A DNA stretch of 64,000 bases from Larkinella insperata (GTDB lineage Bacteria > Bacteroidota > Bacteroidia > Cytophagales > Spirosomataceae), in NCBI RefSeq assembly GCF_026248825.1, contig NZ_CP110973.1:2995001-3059000 (forward strand), written 5' to 3'. Below are positions 1 to 9,088 of this stretch, in pieces (positions within the stretch are counted from its first letter, which is position 1; every line of letters starts with the position of its first letter). A model generated the notes under the pieces. The model was given only the letters and a program-made list of their open reading frames with translations, did no database searches and was not told the origin of the DNA. A program made the position numbers and the translations under genes.

Positions 1-2779
1 TGATCGCATTCGACAATAAGTTTTGAAAAAGCTGACCCAACTGGGAAGCATCCCCTTGAAGGGTCGGCAGCGGATCGTGCTGAATGGTAGCCCCCGACTG
101 CTGAATCTGCAATTCGAGCGTCTCCAGTACGGTGGCGACGACTTCCGCAAGTGAAACCGGATCGTGAACTTTCTGGTGGGTCGAAACGCGCGAAAATGCC
201 AGCAAATCCCGGATTAATTCCGACATCCGCCCGGCCGACACCTGCATCCGGTTGATCAGGTCCTGACCCATTTCGCCCAGATTGGCAGCGTGCTGGGTCT
301 GGAGTAAACTCCCGAATGACTGAATTTTGCGCAACGGCTCCTGCAAATCGTGGGAGGCCACGTAGGCAAACCGCGTCAGGTTCTCGTTAGACCGGCGTAA
401 CTCCAGGTTCGATTCATTCAATTCCTGGGTGCGGGCCTGCACCTGACTTTCCAACTCGGCTTCAATTCGTTTTTGCTCGTGAATATCGGTGGCCGTGCCG
501 ACCCAGCGCGTAATCGCCCCGGTTTTGTCGCGGATGGGTAAGGCGCGGTTGAGGTGCCAGCGGTATGTACCATCGCTGCCCCGTCGGTACCGGTTTTCAA
601 TCACAAAAACCTCCCCCGACGCCAGGGCTTTTTGAAATGCCTCAAGGGTGGGCGGTAAATCATCCGGATGCACCACCGCCTGCCAGCCCCGAGTTTTGGT
701 TTGTTCTTCGTCCAAACCCGTATAATTATACCACTGCTGGTTGTAAAACGTGATTTCGCCCGCGGGTGTGTTGGTCCAGGTCATGGGCGAAATGGCTTCG
801 AGCAGCGTACGAAACCGGGCCTCGCTTGCTTCAACCTCCCGGCGGGCCTGGACCTGCTCGGTAACGTCGATGGCCACATCCAGTATCGCGTAAACTTCGC
901 CGTCGGAATTACGCAGCGGTTTATACGTGAAGTTAAAATAGGACGTACGCAGCTTGCCGTCTACCATGAGTTTGGCTTCGGATTCCTGCGAAGCGTACTC
1001 GACGCCGGTTTGGTAAACCTTGTCCAGAATATCCAGGAAGGGCTGGCCTTCCAGCTCCGGAATGGCCTCCCGCAGCGGTTTTCCTTTCACGGTTTCATCT
1101 TTCCCCCAGAACCCGAGCATAATCTCGTTTGGCAGTTCAACCACCATATCGGGCCCGGTGAAGAGCGAAATAGCCGCCGGAGCCTGTTCGATCAGGTTAC
1201 GAAAACGCTGCTCGCTCTCTTCCAGCGCCAGTTTTGCCTTCACCTGCGGAGTAACCTCAATGGCCAGCACCATCACATCCGTGATGTTTCCGTTCTCGTC
1301 GCGCATCGGAGCGTACACAAAATTGAAGTAAGCGTCTTCCAACTGACCGTTGCGGTACAGGCGGCTCAGGGTTTCAAAACCATAGTGCGAAACACCCGTG
1401 GCAGAAACCTGCTGCAATAACTCCGCAAATCCTTGCCCCTGGATTTCGGGCAGGGCTTTCAGCAGCGGCAGGCCAATGATGGAAGCGTCTTTTCCCCACA
1501 AGTCCAGCATGGCCTCGTTCGCGGTCTCAACAACAAATGTTTGGGCGTTTAGAATACCAATAGCAACCGGTGCCTGAATAACCAGATTCCGGAAGCGGTC
1601 TTCGGCTTTTTTAAGAACCGTCTCGTTTTCTTTTTGCTGGGTGATGTCGAGCGCGATACCGGAAAAAGAAACCGGTTTTCCGGCCGTGTTATACAGATAC
1701 TGACCGAGTACCTTCACCCAATGGACCTCCTGGTTTACCCAGACATAACGCGCTTCATAACTTAAAGTGCCGGTGCGCAGCGCCAGCTGATAAGCCTGCT
1801 CCCGAATCGGAACATCCTGCGGATGAAGGTGGTGCACCAGCGCATCCCGAGTCAGTCCTAACTGATCTGTACCGGTCAGAATTCGGGCCAGAGCCGGAGA
1901 ATAAAGAATTTCGTTGGTTTCCAGATCGACCGAAAACGACCCCGACCCCGATCCTTCCAGAGCCAGACGGGCCTGTTGCTCGGAAAGGGCGGTTTTCTCC
2001 TGCGCCAGTACGTCGTCCGTTGTGTCGTGGGCAACTCCGGAAAACCGGTAAGGCTGTCCGGTTGCGTTGAAATACGCCTGACCCATGAAGCGGACCCAGC
2101 GCAGTTTGCCGTCCTGAACGCCAATGGTTCGAAACGTAATGTCAAAACCACCGCCCGATTCGGGAGTCAGGGCCCGGTGAGCGGCTTTACTGACCCGGTC
2201 CTGATCGTCGGGATGAATCGCGTGCAGAATCTGGTCAAACGTTTGTTGGTTGCCGTCCGCCAGACCCAGGTAAGCCCGGCAGCGGTCGTCGGAGTTGACG
2301 ACGTTCCGGGTGAGGTCCAGGTTCCAAGTGCCCAACTGGGCGGATTCCAGCGCAAAGCGCAGGCGTTCTTCGCTTTCGGTGCGCAGTTGTTGTAGCGCGA
2401 TGCGTTCAGTAATATCCTGCATAGAGCCGACCATGCGGATTGCCTGGCCGTTACGGTGCATGACATATCCCCGGTCGTAGACCATCGCGTAGGAACCGTC
2501 GGCCCGGCGAAACCGGTACTCGGCCGACCAGTTTTCGCCCCCCTGATCAATGATGTGGTGAATACTGCCCAGAACTTGTTCCTTATCCTCTGGATGCACG
2601 TAATCGTACCAGGATTCCGGGCCGTAGCCGGCCGGTGGTACGGGGTGCCCAAACATAGTAGTATATCCTTCGTTCCACCAGACGGTATTGGCCTCAAGGT
2701 CCCAGTTCCAGACAGCGTCCCGAGTTGCCTTTGTCAGTAATTCAAATAACTCGTTCGTCTTTCCTGAGTCGGTATTCAC
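1..2779 (-). CDS. Multi-PAS sensor histidine kinase (3' end cut by window edge)
   Basis: Cytoplasmic hybrid-free sensor kinase that would autophosphorylate on histidine in response to signals read by PAS domains. Read on the minus strand, I see six consecutive PAS/PAC units (about residues 10-130, 140-260, 265-385, 390-510, 515-640, 645-765), each ending in a D-I/V-T-E/Q type PAC boundary, a short coiled-coil linker, then a HisKA domain with the H-box SHDLQEPLRK (His about residue 810, bases 350-352). The frame leaves the window at the N-box (FQNLLSNA), so the ATPase domain is missing here. No membrane segment or signal peptide is visible. The start is GTG at 2779: a TAA stop lies in frame a short way upstream and no ATG intervenes. 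Cognate response regulator is not in view. Confidence 0.9.
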   Translation of the reverse strand, partial: MNTDSGKTNELFELLTKATRDAVWNWDLEANTVWWNEGYTTMFGHPVPPAGYGPESWYDYVHPEDKEQVLGSIHHIIDQGGENWSAEYRFRRADGSYAMVYDRGYVMHRNGQAIRMVGSMQDITERIALQQLRTESEERLRFALESAQLGTWNLDLTRNVVNSDDRCRAYLGLADGNQQTFDQILHAIHPDDQDRVSKAAHRALTPESGGGFDITFRTIGVQDGKLRWVRFMGQAYFNATGQPYRFSGVAHDTTDDVLAQEKTALSEQQARLALEGSGSGSFSVDLETNEILYSPALARILTGTDQLGLTRDALVHHLHPQDVPIREQAYQLALRTGTLSYEARYVWVNQEVHWVKVLGQYLYNTAGKPVSFSGIALDITQQKENETVLKKAEDRFRNLVIQAPVAIGILNAQTFVVETANEAMLDLWGKDASIIGLPLLKALPEIQGQGFAELLQQVSATGVSHYGFETLSRLYRNGQLEDAYFNFVYAPMRDENGNITDVMVLAIEVTPQVKAKLALEESEQRFRNLIEQAPAAISLFTGPDMVVELPNEIMLGFWGKDETVKGKPLREAIPELEGQPFLDILDKVYQTGVEYASQESEAKLMVDGKLRTSYFNFTYKPLRNSDGEVYAILDVAIDVTEQVQARREVEASEARFRTLLEAISPMTWTNTPAGEITFYNQQWYNYTGLDEEQTKTRGWQAVVHPDDLPPTLEAFQKALASGEVFVIENRYRRGSDGTYRWHLNRALPIRDKTGAITRWVGTATDIHEQKRIEAELESQVQARTQELNESNLELRRSNENLTRFAYVASHDLQEPLRKIQSFGSLLQTQHAANLGEMGQDLINRMQVSAGRMSELIRDLLAFSRVSTHQKVHDPVSLAEVVATVLETLELQIQQSGATIQHDPLPTLQGDASQLGQLFQNLLSNAI

Positions 2780-3041
2780 AAACTTATCCCCCGCTTTACG
2801 CTTTAAAAATGTAATTTAAAGGTATCCAAATGCATCCAAAAAGCTAATGCAAAGAACTGTAAAATTGTTTTAACGGACGGTAAGGAAGCCTACGTTCAAT
2901 TCAGGTGAAATTCGTATAGAAATCCTTTATTAAATTAGTAATCAACAGCTACAAGCCGCTGTGACCCTTACTCATACATCAAATACCACAAACCGTAACT
3001 TGTGAGAGGAACTTAAATTCGGCTTAGTTTCTTGTTAATAC

Positions 3042-4205
3042 ATGCTAGGAGTCACCAAGAATATGCCCTTTGAAGCCACCTATCAGGCTGCTCGCACGGT
3101 AGCTGGGACGATAGAGTCTTATTTTGACCATCATTTTGCTACGGCCACGCTGAACGGCGGCCCCGAAGCCGTTCATCAACCGCATGCACCCGAAATCGAA
3201 GCGATGATCGATACGGCTTTCTGGGCCAGCCTGCGGCACGAAGAAGGCTATCCACCAAAAGTAACGCTGGCTTTTCTGCCCCCTGAGCAGGCCGGTCGGC
3301 CGCTTATTTTTGGCCACCGCCTGCGGTTCACGCCCGATAGTCTGACCAAGCTGGCCCCGGCCGTTGAGCGACCGGGTATTCACCTTGGCGTCTGGTGTGA
3401 AGCCGATGAGCTTTACATTTGGGGAACCACCCGGGAGATTCCGGGGAACTGCTTCGTGCTGGAAGTCATTGAACCGGGCCTGCTGGTGGTTAAACACCGT
3501 CGGCTCGACGGTTTTGGTAAATTCGTTAACGTTGCCATTCTGAAGGGCGACCAGATCAAAATTGTGGACGAAAGTACGGCCGGTTCGCTTGACTGTCCCA
3601 TCGTGGTAACCTCGATGCTGGGCTTTACGCTGCCTTCGTTCTGGAATAATTCGATGAATATTCTAGTCCAGCTGGCGGTATCCATGCGGGCCCACGGGCG
3701 GGGTGGATCGCTGTTGGTCGTTCCTTCGGTAAGTAATGCCTGGCGGGACTCTATCATCCAGCCTATTTCCTATCCAGTGGTCCCTGTTTTCTCCCAACTG
3801 GCAGAATTATTGCAACACGAAACCAAAGGAGAGGAGCAGATTGTTTGGCGTCGTGACGTGGGACTGGCCATCGAAAGTACGGCTGGGCTGACGGCCGTCG
3901 ATGGGGCTACCATTATCAATGACCGGTATGAGGTGCTGGCGTTTGGGGCGAAAATTGGCCGCTCTGCCATGAGCGACCGGGTTGAACAGATTATTGTCAC
4001 GGAGCCAATCGTGGGAAACAAAGCCGTGGTGGTGCATCCGGCTCAGATGGGCGGAACCCGCCATCTGTCGGCGGCCCAGTTTATCTACGACCAGCGCGAT
4101 GCCGTGGCGCTGGTGGCGTCACAGGATGGGCGATTTACCATATTTGCCTGGTCGCCGAATGATCAGATGGTGCACGCCCACCGCGTAGATTCGCTTTTGT
4201 TGTAA
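3042..4205 (+). CDS. Diadenylate-cyclase-fold (DisA_N-like) protein, DACNV-type
   Basis: 387-residue soluble protein. The C-terminal half (about 195-371) resembles the DAC/DisA_N nucleotidyltransferase fold: a glycine-rich LLVVPS strand, a DGA triplet at 287-289 and a GGTRHLSAA block at 337-345 followed by a VASQDGRFTIF strand. In true diadenylate cyclases the equivalent motifs are DGA and RHR; here the second arginine is leucine, so c-di-AMP synthesis is uncertain. The N-terminal half fits the probable sensor domain named DACNV in earlier comparative work on nucleotide signalling, but I place it by recollection rather than by alignment. Start could be ATG 3042 or ATG 3063; an AGGAG about 12 bases before 3063 favours the latter slightly. 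It stands alone, divergent from the histidine kinase. Confidence 0.6.
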   Translation: MLGVTKNMPFEATYQAARTVAGTIESYFDHHFATATLNGGPEAVHQPHAPEIEAMIDTAFWASLRHEEGYPPKVTLAFLPPEQAGRPLIFGHRLRFTPDSLTKLAPAVERPGIHLGVWCEADELYIWGTTREIPGNCFVLEVIEPGLLVVKHRRLDGFGKFVNVAILKGDQIKIVDESTAGSLDCPIVVTSMLGFTLPSFWNNSMNILVQLAVSMRAHGRGGSLLVVPSVSNAWRDSIIQPISYPVVPVFSQLAELLQHETKGEEQIVWRRDVGLAIESTAGLTAVDGATIINDRYEVLAFGAKIGRSAMSDRVEQIIVTEPIVGNKAVVVHPAQMGGTRHLSAAQFIYDQRDAVALVASQDGRFTIFAWSPNDQMVHAHRVDSLLL

Positions 4206-4328
4206 AACAATTTTGGGCTAAAATCAGATTATAGGATAACCGGTTAGTAAACCGTCGTACCGCTTACTGCCTACACGTATCTGGTATCTTACATTTCTAG
4301 CTATATTGGTAAAACTCTTTTATTCAGT

Positions 4329-4691
4329 ATGATGGCTAATAGCGCCAAGCCCAATCGGTATTACCTCATTCATAACGAGCCTGTTTTACTAACTGAAAAG
4401 CTGTTGCGCGATCTTCAGCCGCCCAACCGTCCCCGACCAATAAAATTAACAAAGCCCTGGCTGACTGCCTTTGGTTTCTGGCCCGATCCGTCGGCCAACT
4501 CCTGGATGCTGGAAGAAGTCCGGCTGGTGCCCGGCATGAATTGCTGGTTGTGCGTTCAGACGCGCCGGTATCTGCAGTATGTACACGAGCTTCAGGATTT
4601 GTTTGAAGACGTATATGACCACATAGACCTGGAATTACGCACCGAACCTTCGCGCTTGCATCTGACATCTGCCCGCCAGACGTTGGTATAA
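4329..4691 (+). CDS. Small hypothetical protein
   Basis: 120-residue protein that I cannot assign to a named family. It is soluble, with no signal peptide or membrane helix. The C-terminal stretch around LQYVHELQDL (residues 78-87) recalls a YVHELQNLY-type motif found in small uncharacterised proteins of Spirosomataceae. Two candidate ATG codons are adjacent (4329, 4332). The gene is followed at once by a strong hairpin terminator, which supports it as a genuine single-gene transcript. Function unknown. Confidence 0.6.
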   Translation: MMANSAKPNRYYLIHNEPVLLTEKLLRDLQPPNRPRPIKLTKPWLTAFGFWPDPSANSWMLEEVRLVPGMNCWLCVQTRRYLQYVHELQDLFEDVYDHIDLELRTEPSRLHLTSARQTLV

Positions 4692-4694
4692 ACG

Positions 4695-4747
4695 AAAACC
4701 GTATCCGGCCACCAGCCCAGGCGCGGCCCATGGCCGGATACGGTTTT
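4695..4747 (+). terminator. Strong hairpin terminator
   Basis: A perfect 17-bp stem, left arm AAAACCGTATCCGGCCA (4695-4711) and right arm 4731-4747, separated by a 19-base loop and ending in TTTT. It begins three bases after the stop codon of the small hypothetical gene. Confidence 0.8.
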
Positions 4748-4902
4748 GAATTTCCCCCACGCGCAGATTGCCGCCGAAAATCCATTCCGACAACAGTATT
4801 TTTCTCCGCTGACGTACTTACTGAGTAGATTGGCTTGCGGACTTCGCGCTGCAAACAGCGGCCGGGCATTCGGCAGCCATAAATTTTAAGAATTAGTTTT
4901 CA

Positions 4903-6246
4903 ATGGAAAATTCCAGACGCGATTTTATCAAAAAAGCCGCTCTGAGCACCGCCGGACTTACGTTTGGCGGGTTAGCGACGGGCATGTCAGCAAAGAGTTA
5001 CGCAAAAATCATTGGGGCCAACGAGCGGCTGAATGTGGCCATCGCCGGTCTGGGCCGGCGGTTGGGAGCTTATTACGAACCAATCGGTAAAAAGGACAGC
5101 AACGTCGAACTGGTGTATTTGTGCGACGTCATGAAAAAGCAGCGTGAAGCGGGTTTGCAGAAATTTTCGAAGCACATCGACTACAAGCCGAAGCTGGAAA
5201 ACGACATTCGCAAAGTCATTGCCGACAAAAACGTGGATGTGCTGATTAATGCGACGCCCGACCACTGGCACGCACCCGGCACCTGGCTGGCCGCGCAGGC
5301 AGGCAAACACGTTTACGTTGAAAAACCGTGCAGCCAGAACCCGCGCGAAGGTGAAATTCTGATCGAAATCCAGAAAAAATACGGCAAGGTGATTCAGATG
5401 GGCAACCAGCAGCGCTCAGCCGCCGAGTCAATCGACATCATTAACCAGATTCATAACGGGGCCATCGGGACACCCTACAAAGCCGTTGCGTTTTATACAG
5501 CCCAGCGGGGCGAAGTGCCCGTTCCGAAAGCGGCTCCGGTACCCGACGGCCTGGATTGGGACTTGTTTCAGGGACCCGCTCCCCGCACGCCCTACATGCA
5601 CGACACCTGGGATTACAACTGGCACTGGTACGGCTGGAACTACGGAACCGCCGAAAGCGGTAACAACGCCACCCACGAACTGGATGTAGCCCGCTGGGCG
5701 TTGCAGGTCGAGTACCCGGAATTCGTGACGGTGGAAGCCGCCAAACGGCACTTTCTGGAAGACGGCTGGTCGATGTACGACACCATGGATGCCACGTTCC
5801 GATTCCCGGGCAACAAAATCATTAAGTGGGACGGCAAGAGCCGCAGCGGGTATAAAACCTACGGCACCGACCGCGGAACGATCATTTACGGCAGCACCGG
5901 CAGCGTCTATGTCGACCGGGACGGTTACAAACTGTTCAACCGGGAAGGGAAAATGATCAAAGACAGCAAAGCCAGCGGTTCGGAAGCCGGAACGGCGCTG
6001 GGTGGTGGGGGCGATATGACAACGCGCCACGTAGTCAACTTCTTCAACGCCATCCGGGGCAAGGAAAAACAGAATTCGACCATCGACGAGGGCGCTAAAA
6101 GTACGCTGCTCTGCCACCTGGCCAACATCGCCTACCGGACGAATAAATCATTGGAAATTGACACGAAAAACGGCCGTATCCGAGACCGGGAAGCCATGAA
6201 ATTGTGGGGCCGGGAGTACGAAAAAGGCTGGGAGCCACCGGTATAA
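4903..6246 (+). CDS. Tat-exported Gfo/Idh/MocA family oxidoreductase
   Basis: 447-residue NAD(P)-dependent oxidoreductase, probably acting on a sugar or cyclitol in the periplasm. The N-terminus carries a twin-arginine signal (SRRDFIKK, residues 4-11, then a hydrophobic stretch). A Rossmann fold follows with GLGRRLG at 49-55, the family-typical EKP triplet at 140-142 in HVYVEKPCSQ, and a conserved HELDVARW segment in the C-terminal GFO_IDH_MocA domain. Length and layout match the many Tat-exported paralogues of Cytophagales. It is a single gene, followed by a long bidirectional terminator. The substrate cannot be read from the sequence. Start is the ATG that gives the Tat signal. Confidence 0.9.
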   Translation: MENSRRDFIKKAALSTAGLTFGGLATGMSAKSYAKIIGANERLNVAIAGLGRRLGAYYEPIGKKDSNVELVYLCDVMKKQREAGLQKFSKHIDYKPKLENDIRKVIADKNVDVLINATPDHWHAPGTWLAAQAGKHVYVEKPCSQNPREGEILIEIQKKYGKVIQMGNQQRSAAESIDIINQIHNGAIGTPYKAVAFYTAQRGEVPVPKAAPVPDGLDWDLFQGPAPRTPYMHDTWDYNWHWYGWNYGTAESGNNATHELDVARWALQVEYPEFVTVEAAKRHFLEDGWSMYDTMDATFRFPGNKIIKWDGKSRSGYKTYGTDRGTIIYGSTGSVYVDRDGYKLFNREGKMIKDSKASGSEAGTALGGGGDMTTRHVVNFFNAIRGKEKQNSTIDEGAKSTLLCHLANIAYRTNKSLEIDTKNGRIRDREAMKLWGREYEKGWEPPV

Positions 6247-6282
6247 AAGGCCATACGCTTCACGGCGAAAGCCAGTGTTTGT

Positions 6283-6314
6283 AAAGCCGTCAGCCTGATC
6301 AGGCTGACGGCTTT
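6283..6314. terminator. Perfect 32-bp palindrome, bidirectional terminator
   Basis: AAAGCCGTCAGCCTGA followed directly by its exact reverse complement, with no loop. It lies between the converging oxidoreductase and acetyltransferase genes, and its last two bases are part of the acetyltransferase stop codon (6313-6315). A- and T-runs flank it on both sides. Confidence 0.85.
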
Positions 6315-6771
6315 AGTTTAGATGGAACTTCATGCCCTCGTGGGAGTCGATAAACCCCAGCGACTCGTAGAATTTTTTGGCTTCGGGCCGCTTCTTGTCA
6401 GTGGTCAACTGAACGACGTGAGCGCCTTTGGTCCGGGCCCGTTCAATGGCGTACCGAAAAACAGCGGTGCCGATTCCCTGACCACGGTAAGACGACTTCA
6501 CCCGGACGGCCTCAATCTGGGCGCGAATGCCACCCTGGTAGGTCAGGTACTGAATAAAACTTAACTGAAACGTTGCCACCAGTTCCCCGCCCGACTCCAC
6601 AACGGTTAACTCCTGATGCGGATCGGCCGCAATAATCCGGAAAGCGCGGAGGTAAGCATTCGGCAGTGGTATTTCAAATTGCTCCCGCTGGGTTCCCAGT
6701 TTGTCATCCGAGAGCAAGTTGACAATCCCGATCAGGTCCGCTTCGGTAGCGAGCCGGTACGTTAACGGCAT
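6313..6771 (-). CDS. GNAT family N-acetyltransferase
   Basis: 152-residue acetyl-CoA-dependent acyltransferase. The acetyl-CoA binding motif A is plain (RVKSSYRGQGIGTAVFRYAIE, residues about 90-110, the R-G-Q-G-I-G loop), followed by a QLTTDKKRPEAKKFYESLGF segment that is typical of motif B. It is the last gene of a minus-strand cluster and starts four bases after the dienelactone hydrolase stop, so the two are probably co-transcribed with the helicase upstream. Acceptor substrate is unknown. Confidence 0.88.
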   Translation of the reverse strand: MPLTYRLATEADLIGIVNLLSDDKLGTQREQFEIPLPNAYLRAFRIIAADPHQELTVVESGGELVATFQLSFIQYLTYQGGIRAQIEAVRVKSSYRGQGIGTAVFRYAIERARTKGAHVVQLTTDKKRPEAKKFYESLGFIDSHEGMKFHLN

Positions 6772-6775
6772 TCGG

Positions 6776-7633
6776 TCAGGCTAATTTTTCTTTGAACAGG
6801 CCGATGGTGCGCTCCCAGGCCAGTTTGGCTGCGGCTTCGTTGTAACGCGGCCCGGCCGTATCGTTGTGGAAAGCGTGCTGGGCTCCTTCGTAAACGAATA
6901 ATTGGTACGGAACCTTCGCTTTTTTGAGGGCTTCTTCGTAGGCCGGAATCCCCGCGTTGACCCGCTCATCCAGGCCACCGTAGTGCAGTTGAACCGTGGC
7001 TTTGATTTTGGGTACATCGGCCGCATCGGGCTGACGGCCATAAAACGGCACGGCGGCTTTCAAGTCCGGCGCATGAACGGCCAACTGATTAGCCATTGCT
7101 CCACCCCAGCAGAAACCGACGCAACCCAGCTTCCCGTTGCTATCTGGACGGCTTTTCAGGTAATCCAGCCCCTTCAGAAAATTCTGCCGGGTTTTCTCCG
7201 GATCCAGCTTGCTGAATAGTTCGCGCATCTGGGCTTCATCCGGGGGCGTTCCACCGGCGGCCGACAGGGCATCGGGTGCCATTGCCAGAAAACCGGCTAT
7301 GGCCAGTCGCCGGGTAACATCCTCAATGTGCGGATTCAGCCCCCGGTTTTCGTGAATCACCAGCACGGAACCGTACTTGCCGTTGGCCTTCGGGCGCGCC
7401 AGGTAGCCTTTCATCGTTGTGTCGGCACCGGGGTAGGTAATCCGTTCGGTGACGATCCGGTCGTCCTGGCCGGATACGGTTTGGGCGTGAGCGTAGCTGA
7501 TTTCCAAAGTCGATAACACCGCCAGCGCAGCACTCATGCCGCCGGTCAGCTTCGCCAGTCGTTGCAGAAAAACATCCCGCTTCAGCGGTTTGTGTGTGTA
7601 CTCGTCGTACAGATTGATGATTTGCTGATCCAT
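6776..7633 (-). CDS. Dienelactone hydrolase family protein
   Basis: Alpha/beta hydrolase of the dienelactone hydrolase type, 285 residues from the chosen start. The cysteine nucleophile sits in GCVGFCWGG, the acid in YGGLDERV and the histidine in EGAQHAFHND, giving the Cys-Asp-His triad of the family. The N-terminal 45 residues include a hydrophobic stretch (GGMSAALAVLSTLEISYAHAQ) that could be a signal, so it may be exported. I prefer ATG 7633 (MDQQIINLYDEYTH), a start seen in relatives; the frame is open to an earlier ATG at 7657. Physiological substrate is not evident. It lies 29 bases after the helicase gene. Confidence 0.88.
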   Translation of the reverse strand: MDQQIINLYDEYTHKPLKRDVFLQRLAKLTGGMSAALAVLSTLEISYAHAQTVSGQDDRIVTERITYPGADTTMKGYLARPKANGKYGSVLVIHENRGLNPHIEDVTRRLAIAGFLAMAPDALSAAGGTPPDEAQMRELFSKLDPEKTRQNFLKGLDYLKSRPDSNGKLGCVGFCWGGAMANQLAVHAPDLKAAVPFYGRQPDAADVPKIKATVQLHYGGLDERVNAGIPAYEEALKKAKVPYQLFVYEGAQHAFHNDTAGPRYNEAAAKLAWERTIGLFKEKLA

Positions 7634-7662
7634 GAGCTGAAAGGGTAGGGGTAACAAACAGG

Positions 7663-8907
7663 TTATTGCTCCGGACTGCCGCTGCTTTTTTTCCGGCGGG
7701 CCGGTCGTTTCTTGGCATTCACCCGGCGTTTTCGCTGCGAATGGGCTCCGCTCTTGCCCGGATTGTATTCCAGCGTTTCGCCCAGATGAGCCGGTAGCGA
7801 CACTTTGGTGACGGGCGTTCCGATCAACCGTTCAATGGCGGCAAATTTACGCTGCTCGGTTTCGCTGACGAACGTGTAGGCGATCCCGGTGGTTTCGGCC
7901 CGGGCCGTACGCCCGATCCGGTGAACGTAATCTTCGCCGTCGTGCGGAACGTCGTAGTTGATGACCAGATCAATGTTATCGATGTCGATACCGCGCGACA
8001 GGATATCGGTAGCCACCAGAATGTTCAGCTTCCGGCTGCGGAAAGCCTGCAAAGCTTGCTCCCGTTCCAATTGTTCGAGGTCGGAGTGAATGGCTTCGGC
8101 GGCAAATCCGGCCTGTTTCAGTTCCCGGGTCAGTTGCTTGACGTTTTCCTTCCGCGAACAGAAAATCAGCACGGACGGGAAGCTGTGTTCTTTCAGCAAA
8201 TACTTTACCAGCGCAATTTTCTGTTTCTGGTAAAGCACAAATGCTTCCTGCACGATTTTGGCCGGCGGCTTTGACAGGCTGAGCGTGATTTCCTCGGGCG
8301 ATTTTAGGATTTTCCGCGCCAGTTCCCGAATCTTGGGCGGCATTGTAGCCGACAGCAACAGGCTCTGCCGATGAGTTGGCAAAAAGGAAATGATTTTGAT
8401 AATGTCGCCGTAAAAGCCCATGTCGAGCATCCGGTCGGCTTCGTCGAGCACGAGGTATTGCAGATGCTCGATTTTGGCGTAACCCATGTTCAGGTGGCTG
8501 ATCATCCGCCCCGGCGTACAAATCACAATGTCGGCTCCGCCCGAAAGCGCCTGCCGTTCCGTGCTGTAGGATGCGCCGTCGCCCCCGCCGTATACCGCAA
8601 TGGAACTGACGGATGTAAAATAAGAGAACCCTTCGAGGTTCTGGGCAATCTGGATCGCCAGTTCGCGGGTGGGCACAATGACGAGCGCCTTGATGTGGTC
8701 GTCGGTTCCGCTGGTCGTAATTTTGTGAAGAATGGGCAGCAGGTAGGAGGCCGTTTTTCCCGTCCCGGTCTGCGCGGAGACGATTAAGTCCTTGCCTGCC
8801 AAAATAAGCGGAATGACCTGTTCCTGAACCAGTGTGGGTGTATCGTAATTCATGGCGTCGATGCCTTCCATCAACCGGTCATCGAAGCCAAAGTCTGAGA
8901 ATTTCAA
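7663..8907 (-). CDS. DEAD-box RNA helicase (RhlE-like)
   Basis: 414-residue ATP-dependent RNA helicase, probably for ribosome assembly or RNA turnover. In order: Q motif with F3 and Q28, AQTGTGKT (45-52, Walker A), PTREL, VLDEADRML (motif II), LLSATMP (motif III), then the helicase C domain with ILVATDILSRGIDI and HRIGRTARA (motifs V and VI). A basic, arginine/lysine-rich tail follows, as in RhlE-type proteins. The start is TTG at 8907: the next ATG would remove the phenylalanine of the Q motif, and no ATG lies upstream in the open frame. First gene of a three-gene minus-strand cluster. Confidence 0.93.
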   Translation of the reverse strand: MKFSDFGFDDRLMEGIDAMNYDTPTLVQEQVIPLILAGKDLIVSAQTGTGKTASYLLPILHKITTSGTDDHIKALVIVPTRELAIQIAQNLEGFSYFTSVSSIAVYGGGDGASYSTERQALSGGADIVICTPGRMISHLNMGYAKIEHLQYLVLDEADRMLDMGFYGDIIKIISFLPTHRQSLLLSATMPPKIRELARKILKSPEEITLSLSKPPAKIVQEAFVLYQKQKIALVKYLLKEHSFPSVLIFCSRKENVKQLTRELKQAGFAAEAIHSDLEQLEREQALQAFRSRKLNILVATDILSRGIDIDNIDLVINYDVPHDGEDYVHRIGRTARAETTGIAYTFVSETEQRKFAAIERLIGTPVTKVSLPAHLGETLEYNPGKSGAHSQRKRRVNAKKRPARRKKSSGSPEQ

Positions 8908-9088
8908 GTTAAAATACCGTAGTTTGAGTGTATACTCTGGTCAATATAACACTATTACGGTGACTAAAGCAAATTGTGCGGTAAATGGGCGGTTTATTGC
9001 TTACCTGTGCCGCTTGTTTTCTTTCGTTTCTATTAATTTGCCCAAATCAACGTAGTTATCTCCCGGGCGAGCCGTTTGCCCCAACCGC

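Noticed and set aside
668..1420. 250-codon plus-strand frame
   Set aside because: It is the antisense of the PAS-rich kinase, which has clear motifs on the other strand; this frame has none.
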